This document shows positions 1-5,564 of a DNA stretch of 5,564 nucleotides, piece after piece. The DNA comes from Acetobacterium sp. (GTDB taxonomy: Bacteria; Bacillota; Clostridia; Eubacteriales; Eubacteriaceae), in contig JAKLQL010000151.1 in assembly GCA_022013395.1 (NCBI GenBank), positions 1 to 5,564 on the forward strand, in the 5' to 3' direction. The position numbers were made by a program, and so were the translations under genes. Within the stretch, counting starts at the first letter, position 1. Each line of letters starts with the position of its first letter. A model generated the notes under the pieces. It searched no databases and was not told where the DNA came from. It was given only the letters and a program-made list of their open reading frames with translations.

Positions 1-2830
1 AAACCGTCACACTGTCGACCTTATTCGAAAGCAATACCGGTGGTGATGGTTTAGAAAAAGCACTTAGCAACCTTTTTGTTGCTGCTGATCAAGCTATCGC
101 TGATGGCAACACCATTATTGTTCTTTCTGATCGCGGTGTGGATGCTAAGATGGTTCCGATCCCCTCGGCACTGGCCATTTCAGGACTCCACCATCACCTC
201 ATTAAAAACCTAACCCGAACCAGAGTCAGTTTGATTGTCGAATCCGGCGAACCCCGGGAAGTCCATCATTTTGCCGTTTTAATCGGTTATGGCGCGACGG
301 CAATTAATCCATATCTGGCTTTTGAAACAGTAGCAGACCTGATTGAAAAAGGTTTGTTGACCGATGTTACCTATGAAAAAGCGATTAAAACCTATATTAA
401 AACCGTCAGCAAAGGTGTAATTAAAGTGCTGTCAAAAATGGGAATCTCAACTATTTTAAGTTATCACGGTGCTCAGATTTTTGAAGCCGTTGGGATTAAC
501 TCCGATGTCATTGAAAAATACTTTACCCGGACACCATCTCGAATTGAAGGGATCGGCATCAACGAAATTGCCCGGGAATCGCAAATGCGTCACGACGAAG
601 CTTATAATAATCCATTTGCCGATGCAGACTCCCTTGAATCCGGCGGAAATTTCCAATGGCGAGCTGATGGTGAGTATCATACCTATAATCCCGAAGCAGT
701 TTACAAACTGCAGACCGCCTGCCGAAACGCCGATTATCAGACCTATCAGGAATATACCAGCCTGATTAATGAACAAAGTCAACGTACCTGTACCTTAAGA
801 GGCATGATGACCTTCAAAGACCTGCAGCCGATTTCCATTGATGAGGTCGAATCAGTCGAAAGTATCTGTACCCGGTTTAAAACCGGTGCCATGTCCTACG
901 GTTCTTTAAGTAGCGAAGCCCATGAAAGTCTGGCCATCGCGATGAACCGGATTGGTGGAAAAGCAATACCGGTGAAGGCGGCGAGGATCCCGAACGACAT
1001 ATTCCCTTACACAATGGTGATTCACGACTCAGTGCGATTAAACAGGTCGCTTCCGGACGATTTGGCGTCACCAGCCATTACTTGTCCAGTGCCAAAGAAA
1101 TTCAGATTAAAATGGCTCAAAGTGCAAAACCTGGTGAAGGCGGTCAGCTGCCGGGACGTAAGGTTTATCCCTGGGTTGCCAAAACGCGTTTCTCTACCCC
1201 AGGGGTGGGACTGATTTCTCCCCCGCCTCACCATGATATTTATTCCATTGAAGATTTGGCCGAACTGATCCACGATTTAAAAAATGCCAACCGTGAAGCA
1301 AAAATTAATGTCAAACTGGTTTCTGAAGTCGGCGTTGGCACCATTGCTGCCGGCGTTGCCAAAGCTAAAGCCGATGTTATTCTGATCAGCGGTTATGACG
1401 GCGGGACTGGAGCTTCACCGCGAACCAGTATCCGTCATGCTGGTCTGCCCTGGGAACTGGGTCTGGCCGAAACCCATCAAACCCTGGTGCTGAATAATTT
1501 ACGAACCCGAGTTAAGGTTGAAACTGATGGGAAACTGTTAACCGGTAAGGATTTAGCTGTTGCTACCTTACTGGGTGCGGAAGAATACGGATTCGCTACT
1601 GCGCCGCTGGTTATTCTTGGCTGTGTGATGATGCGAGTTTGCCATCTGGATACCTGTCCAGTGGGGATTGCGACCCAAAACCCTAAACTTCGCGCACGAT
1701 TTACCGGTGATCCGGGACACATTGTTAATTTCATGAAGTTTATTGCCCAGGAACTCCGGGAAATCATGGCTGAACTTGGTTTTAGAACCATTGATGAAAT
1801 GGTCGGCCGTTCTGATAAACTGGAAATGAACGATGCCATTGATCACTGGAAAACAAAAGGCCTGGATTTCTCCAGCATTCTTTATCAACCAAAAGTTCCT
1901 GAAGGTGGCGGTTTATACTGCCAAATGGAACAAAACCATAACATCGAAAAATCCAAGGATATCACTGAACTGCTGGAGCTGTGTCAACCAGCCCTTGAAA
2001 AAGCTGAAAAAGTTGATATCACTACCACCATCAAAAATGTTAACCGGGTTGTCGGTACCATCGTTGGTAATGAAGTTACCAAACGTTATGGTGAAGCCGG
2101 TTTACCAGAAGACACCATTACCCTTAATCTAACCGGTTCTTCCGGCCAGAGTTTGGGTGCCTTTATCCCTAAAGGGATTACCATCAAACTGGAAGGGGAT
2201 GCCAATGACTACTTTGGGAAAGGTCTATCCGGCGGAAAAATGGTTATTTATCCACCAAAAGAATCCACCTTTATTCCTGAAGACAATATCATCATTGGCA
2301 ATGTAGCCTTCTACGGCGCAACCCAAGGTGAAGCGTACATCCGAGGAGCAGCTGGCGAACGTTTCTGTGTCAGAAACAGTGGGGTTACCACAGTGGTTGA
2401 ATCAGTCGGAGATCACGGTTGTGAATATATGACTGGTGGCAAAGTTGTCATTCTTGGTAAAACCGGACGAAACTTTGCCGCTGGGATGTCCGGTGGGGTC
2501 GCCTATGTTCTAGATCTGGATGAAAGCTTTATTGAATGCTGCAACGCTGAAATGGTTGATCTGGTTAAGATTACCGATGCGGCTGAACTGACTGAACTCA
2601 AAGATCTGATCGCGAAACACCGTGATTATACCAACAGTGCGCTGGCTCAGAAAATTCTGGATGACTTTGATACCTATGCTAAAAAGTTTACCAAGGTTTT
2701 ACCTCGAGATTATAAACGAATGCTGGATGCTATGGAACGGGTTAAAGCTCAGGGTCTTACCGGCGACGACGCCTTAATGGCAGCTTTTGATGAAAATAAC
2801 CGGGATCTGTCCCGGGTTAGCGGAAATTAG
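1..2830 (+). CDS. gltB: Glutamate synthase (GOGAT) large subunit, C-terminal 942 residues, 5' end outside window, one frameshift
   Basis: This large subunit converts 2-oxoglutarate and glutamine-derived ammonia to glutamate in the cytoplasm. The frame is open from base 3, so the start and the N-terminal glutaminase domain lie upstream; the family is usually about 1,500 residues, so over a third is missing. The GTG at 138 is internal, because family sequence continues before it. Seen in order: the central domain (LSDRG at 123-137, triple His at 189-197); the FMN/2-oxoglutarate synthase domain from about 890 (MSYGSLS at 891-911, GEGG at 1133-1144, PPPHHD at 1220-1237, [10 protein letters not shown] at 1391-1420); the C-X5-C-X4-C triad of the 3Fe-4S cluster (Cys codons at 1622, 1640, 1655); and the C-terminal glycine-rich beta-helix domain (about 2100-2560). 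The frame changes at the A run 959-962, where one base is missing; the uncorrected frame stops at 1212-1214. It is followed by the small-subunit gene after 17 bases. Family identity is very secure; whether the gene is functional is not. Confidence 0.95.
959..962 (+). other. Single-base frameshift (one A missing) in the GOGAT large-subunit gene
   Basis: Upstream codons read Gly-Gly-Lys (954-962) in one frame. The next conserved residues, Ser-Asn-Thr-Gly-Glu-Gly-Gly-Glu-Asp, start at 962 in the -1 frame, so four A bases stand where five are needed. Inserting one A gives an uninterrupted family sequence. Without it, translation runs through about 83 unrelated codons to a TGA at 1212-1214 and loses most of the FMN domain, the 3Fe-4S cysteines and the C-terminal domain. 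The A run is typical of a homopolymer sequencing error or a slippage mutation. A ribosome decoding AAA at 960-962 could also re-pair perfectly with AAA at 959-961, but the upstream GGA cannot re-pair well in the -1 frame, so this is not a classic slippery heptamer. Confidence 0.93.
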
Positions 2831-2831
2831 T

Positions 2832-2838
2832 GAGGAGG
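2832..2838 (+). promoter_or_regulatory. Strong ribosome binding site of the GOGAT small-subunit gene
   Basis: GAGGAGG lies two bases after the large-subunit stop codon and 9 bases before the ATG at 2848. It is a near-perfect anti-16S match with good spacing and fixes the small-subunit start. The 17-base gap between the genes leaves no room for a promoter or terminator, so the two subunits are almost certainly translated from one transcript. Confidence 0.9.
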
Positions 2839-2847
2839 TAAACAATT

Positions 2848-4323
2848 ATGGGAAAATCAACAGGATTTTTAGAATATACACGCGAAGTACCCAAGGATCG
2901 GGAACCTCTCGAACGGATTAAAGATTGGCAGGAATTCCATTTGGAACTTCCAGAAGAAGTCCAACAAATACAAGGCGCCCGCTGTATGGATTGCGGCGTT
3001 CCCTACTGCCATTCCGGGATGATGATTGCTGGCGGTGCTTCTGGCTGCCCGATTCATAATTTAATTCCAGAATGGAATGATATGATTTATAAAGGTTTAT
3101 GGAAAGAGGCTTTAGTCCGACTCCTTAAAACCAACAATTTTCCAGAATTCACCGGACGGGTTTGCCCCGCTCCCTGTGAAGGTGCCTGCACCGTCGGCCT
3201 GAACGAGCCCCAGGTTACCATTAAAACCAATGAATGCGCGATTATTGACCGCGCTTTTAAAGAAGGCTGGATTACAGCTAATCCACCTAAAAATCGCACG
3301 GACAAGAAAATCGCCGTTGTCGGTTCCGGCCCAGCCGGACTGGCCTGTGCTGCTGAGCTGAACAAAGCTGGCCATAATGTTACGGTCTACGAACGGGCTG
3401 ATCGCATTGGCGGACTATTAATGTACGGGATTCCCAATATGAAACTGGACAAAATTGATGTGGTTCAGCGCCGGGTCGACCTGATGACCGCTGAAGGTAT
3501 CAACTTTGTCACCAGCACTGAGGTTGGTAAAGATTATTCCGTTGCTGATCTTAAAGCTGATTATGATGCCGTCGTTTTATGTTGCGGTGCCACCAAACCT
3601 CGGGACTTGCCAGTAGAAGGTCGAACCCTCAAAGGCGTTGATTTTGCGATTGACTTTTTATCAGCGAATACCAAAAGCCTGTTGGATTCCAATTTAGCCG
3701 ATGGCAACTATACCTCAGCTAAGGACAAGCATGTGGTCATTATCGGCGGTGGCGACACCGGAACCGACTGTGTTGCCACCTCCATCCGTCATGGCTGTAA
3801 AAGCGTACTACAATTGGAAATTATGCCGAAGCCACCAACAAGCCGGGCGGAAGGCAATCCTTGGCCGGAATGGCCCAAAACCTATAAACTGGATTATGGC
3901 CAAGAAGAAGCGGTCGCTATTTATGGCAATGACCCCCGTCAATACTGCACCACCACTAAAAGAATAGTGGGCGATGCCGATGGCAATGTGACCGCAGTAC
4001 ACACCGTCGAAATCGAATGGGTTGCCGATGAAACCGGCCGAATGACCATGACAGAAATTGCCGGAACTGAGAAAATCTTACCGGCCGACATTGTTTTGCT
4101 GGCCATGGGCTTCCTAGGACCGGATGATCAATTGGTTGACCAATTGAGCCTGGAACGGGATCCTCGTTCCAATGTCAAAGCGGATTACGGTGTTTACCAG
4201 ACCAGTGCCGACAGTGTTTTTGCTGCCGGTGATGTCCGCCGCGGCCAAAGCCTGGTTGTCTGGGCGATTAACGAAGGCCGTGAAGCAGCGAGAGCCTGCC
4301 ATGCTTATTTAGAAACAAAATAA
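2848..4323 (+). CDS. gltD: Glutamate synthase (NADPH) small subunit
   Basis: This is the electron-input subunit of GOGAT: it oxidises NADPH with FAD and passes electrons through Fe-S centres to the FMN of the large subunit. It is 491 residues long, a full family length. Near the N terminus are two cysteine groups expected to bind 4Fe-4S clusters: Cys46, 49, 54 and 67, then Cys106, 110 and 114. The FAD-binding Rossmann motif GSGPAG is at 159-164, followed by the [15 protein letters not shown] segment (182-196). The NADPH-binding motif GGGDTG is at 300-305, and the C-terminal FAD contact AAGDVRRGQ is at 459-467. The ATG has an excellent ribosome binding site, and it follows the large-subunit gene directly, with an intrinsic terminator after it. 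The spacing between Cys54 and Cys67 (12 residues) is longer than the 3 in the enterobacterial form. Related flavoproteins such as NfnB and dihydropyrimidine dehydrogenase share the fold, but the adjacent large subunit settles the assignment. Confidence 0.96.
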   Translation: MGKSTGFLEYTREVPKDREPLERIKDWQEFHLELPEEVQQIQGARCMDCGVPYCHSGMMIAGGASGCPIHNLIPEWNDMIYKGLWKEALVRLLKTNNFPEFTGRVCPAPCEGACTVGLNEPQVTIKTNECAIIDRAFKEGWITANPPKNRTDKKIAVVGSGPAGLACAAELNKAGHNVTVYERADRIGGLLMYGIPNMKLDKIDVVQRRVDLMTAEGINFVTSTEVGKDYSVADLKADYDAVVLCCGATKPRDLPVEGRTLKGVDFAIDFLSANTKSLLDSNLADGNYTSAKDKHVVIIGGGDTGTDCVATSIRHGCKSVLQLEIMPKPPTSRAEGNPWPEWPKTYKLDYGQEEAVAIYGNDPRQYCTTTKRIVGDADGNVTAVHTVEIEWVADETGRMTMTEIAGTEKILPADIVLLAMGFLGPDDQLVDQLSLERDPRSNVKADYGVYQTSADSVFAAGDVRRGQSLVVWAINEGREAARACHAYLETK

Positions 4324-4335
4324 AGCCTTAAGCTT

Positions 4336-4381
4336 AACAGCCCCAAGATTCGCTCTGAATCTTGGGGCTGTTTTATTTTTT
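4336..4381 (+). terminator. Rho-independent terminator of the GOGAT operon
   Basis: A perfect 16-bp inverted repeat (left arm 4336-4351, right arm 4357-4372) with a 5-base GCTCT loop is followed by a T-rich tract, TTTTATTTTTT (4371-4381). It begins 12 bases after the small-subunit stop. The T tract is on the plus strand, so this is a strong terminator for the GOGAT transcript. Read in the other direction, the hairpin is followed by only two T bases and then a mixed sequence, so it should be a weaker terminator for the convergent gene. Confidence 0.95.
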
Positions 4382-4398
4382 AATAATATGCTTGAATT

Positions 4399-5445
4399 TT
4401 ATACAATTACTATCTCACCATCCAGAATCCCGGAGTTATTCACATTTTCGAAATAATTAAAGAGTGTCGTCCGGATATCCTGAACGACTTCCAGGTGATA
4501 ATCTCCCAATCCATAATGATCCATTGCTGCTGTCATCGTTTCGATCTGCTCAGGCTTATAAACATCACCGACCAGATCCAGGCGCAGATTTTTTGTCTCC
4601 GGGTCAATGGTTGCTCTCATAGTCGTGGCTGTCGATGAATTCACCTCCGTATTTACAAATGCTTGCACTTTACCGGTTAGGGTATTATTCATAATTGAGT
4701 CAATGGCTACATAACCCGCAGAAACCGCTGCCGGTATGGTGATCAAAATCATCCCGATAATGATCCCTCGCTTCAAGATCTTGTTGAAACGCTCTTTAAC
4801 CACCTCAGCCTGTTTGAGTTGGAGCAACTTACAAAAGGCAAAGGTGGCCAGCATGATAAAAAAAGCATTGATCAAAAATAAATAAGCGGCTGGAAAAATA
4901 TAATTTGGATTACTGTTGGCGATCCCATAACCAACGGTACACATTGGTGGCATTAACGCCGTGGCAATAGCCACTCCCGGGATGACATTGGTTTTCTCTT
5001 TTCGGGTTATGCCGATAACCCCTGCGGTTCCACCAAAAAATGCGATCAGCATATCAAAAAAAGAAGGTCCTGTTCTGGCCATTAATTCGCTGGTTGCTTC
5101 ATGAATAGGTGTCAGTGAAAAATAAATCGAAGCGCCAATTAAAGCAATGATAATTTGGATCAGGAAATTAATGGCCGCATTTCGCAGCAGTAATGCATCA
5201 TAGGTTGCGAGACTGTAACCCATGGCAATAATCGGGTTCATTAACGGTGATATTAGCATCGCACCAATGATAACTGCGGTAGAATTGGTGTTCAAACCAA
5301 CAGATGCGACAATAATTGCACAAAAAAGTATAATCAGCGGCGCACCCTTTAGCTTAACGCCGGCGACAATACTTTCATGGATGGCATTGGCACCCATTTG
5401 ATCGGATTTGATATTGAATAAACCATTTTTAAGATAATCAATCAT
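4399..5445 (-). CDS. DUF389 family integral membrane protein, function unknown
   Basis: This 348-residue protein matches the DUF389 (TIGR00341-like hydrophobic) family in its core motifs: the NTNSTAVIIGAMLISPLMNP segment (52-71), a GGTAGVIG turn (138-145) and the IPGVAIATALMPP segment (155-167). By eye there are about seven hydrophobic helices, near 36-53, 56-78, 89-110, 130-148, 154-176, 183-207 and 226-248. A short polar N-terminal region precedes them and a soluble tail of about 100 residues follows (250-348). No cleavable signal peptide is apparent. The conserved small and polar residues within helices (Asn, Ser, Pro) suggest a transporter or channel-like fold, but this is inference: no substrate is established for the family. 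The ATG at 5445 is supported by GGGAG seven bases upstream. The gene converges on the GOGAT operon, with 75 bases between the stop codons, and appears to be transcribed on its own. Confidence 0.9.
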   Translation of the reverse strand: MIDYLKNGLFNIKSDQMGANAIHESIVAGVKLKGAPLIILFCAIIVASVGLNTNSTAVIIGAMLISPLMNPIIAMGYSLATYDALLLRNAAINFLIQIIIALIGASIYFSLTPIHEATSELMARTGPSFFDMLIAFFGGTAGVIGITRKEKTNVIPGVAIATALMPPMCTVGYGIANSNPNYIFPAAYLFLINAFFIMLATFAFCKLLQLKQAEVVKERFNKILKRGIIIGMILITIPAAVSAGYVAIDSIMNNTLTGKVQAFVNTEVNSSTATTMRATIDPETKNLRLDLVGDVYKPEQIETMTAAMDHYGLGDYHLEVVQDIRTTLFNYFENVNNSGILDGEIVIV

Positions 5446-5452
5446 GCTAAAT

Positions 5453-5457
5453 CTCCC
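5453..5457 (-). promoter_or_regulatory. Ribosome binding site of the DUF389 gene
   Basis: On the minus strand GGGAG lies 7 bases before the ATG at 5445. It supports that start codon over later in-frame ATGs, the next of which (residue 17) would leave all the membrane segments intact but lacks comparable support. Confidence 0.75.
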
Positions 5458-5495
5458 AACATCATTTACTTACTGTAGCCTTTTTTACCCAATCA

Positions 5496-5524
5496 GCTAT
5501 AAAAATATCTTTAATTAAACACAA
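5496..5524 (-). promoter_or_regulatory. Candidate sigma-A-type promoter of the DUF389 gene
   Basis: On the minus strand TTGTGT (5524-5519) and TATAGC (5501-5496) are separated by 17 bases within an AT-rich leader, which would put the transcript start near 5489, about 45 bases before the start codon. The -35 box matches the consensus at only three of six bases and the -10 box at four, so this is a weak call. The rest of the leader (5446-5564) shows no convincing gene, operator or riboswitch. Confidence 0.35.
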
Positions 5525-5564
5525 AAAATGCTGAAAACCGATTCCACACTTATTTCTGTAGAAT

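Noticed and set aside
1477..1839. Long open frame on the minus strand inside the GOGAT large-subunit gene (and similar ones at 456-782, 1568-1888 and 3087-3375)
   Set aside because: They lie opposite strongly conserved GOGAT codons, show no recognisable protein family and have no convincing ribosome binding site; they are by-products of codon bias.
1082..2830. A separate gene starting at the TTG at 1082, encoding a stand-alone FMN-domain protein
   Set aside because: Conserved GOGAT sequence in the same frame extends back to 962, there is no ribosome binding site before 1082, and the missing base at 959-962 explains the break.
4328..4337. Ten-base palindrome TTAAGCTTAA as a possible operator
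   Set aside because: It lies after the operon's stop codon beside the terminator, is short, and occurs easily by chance in AT-rich spacer.
5528..5564. Start of a plus-strand gene at the ATG at 5528, open to the window edge
   Set aside because: Only 12 codons are visible, with no ribosome binding site in the A-rich sequence before it.
5462..5564. Minus-strand open frame of about 33 codons entering from the right edge, possibly the end of an upstream gene
   Set aside because: It has no recognisable protein features, is AT-rich like a leader, and overlaps the candidate promoter; too short to support.
1..5564. A defence island, mobile element, CRISPR array or other novel system
   Set aside because: All coding sequence is accounted for by the GOGAT subunits and a DUF389 protein; no transposase, integrase, repeat array, terminal repeats or RNA gene was seen.

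Overview
This window covers the end of an ordinary glutamate synthase (GOGAT) operon and, converging on it, a gene for a DUF389 membrane protein. From left to right it holds: the 3' two-thirds of the GOGAT large-subunit gene (entering from the left edge and ending at 2830); the complete small-subunit gene (2848-4323) behind a 17-base gap with a strong GAGGAGG ribosome binding site; an intrinsic terminator with a 16-bp stem (4336-4381); a complete DUF389 gene on the minus strand (5445-4399); and 119 bases of AT-rich leader for that gene up to the right edge.

The two GOGAT subunits work together. The large subunit makes glutamate on its FMN-containing synthase site, using ammonia released from glutamine by its N-terminal domain, which lies outside the window. 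The small subunit takes electrons from NADPH through FAD and iron-sulfur centres and passes them to the large subunit. With glutamine synthetase this is the main route of ammonia assimilation when nitrogen is scarce. The DUF389 protein has no established function, and its convergent position gives no evidence of a link to GOGAT.

The one real anomaly is a single-base frameshift in the large-subunit gene at an A run (959-962). The codons for a conserved Gly-Gly-Lys-Ser-Asn-Thr-Gly-Glu stretch of the FMN domain change frame there, and everything before and after is a normal, well-conserved GOGAT. Restoring one A gives a continuous 942-residue C-terminal part. A sequencing error or a recent mutation is the likeliest cause; a programmed frameshift is possible but poorly supported.

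The strong Shine-Dalgarno sequences, the protein sequence style and the moderate base composition suggest a Firmicute, perhaps an anaerobic clostridial relative such as the Eubacterium/Acetobacterium group. This is an impression from the proteins and was not tested by a search. I found no mobile element, CRISPR array, RNA gene or novel system in the window.
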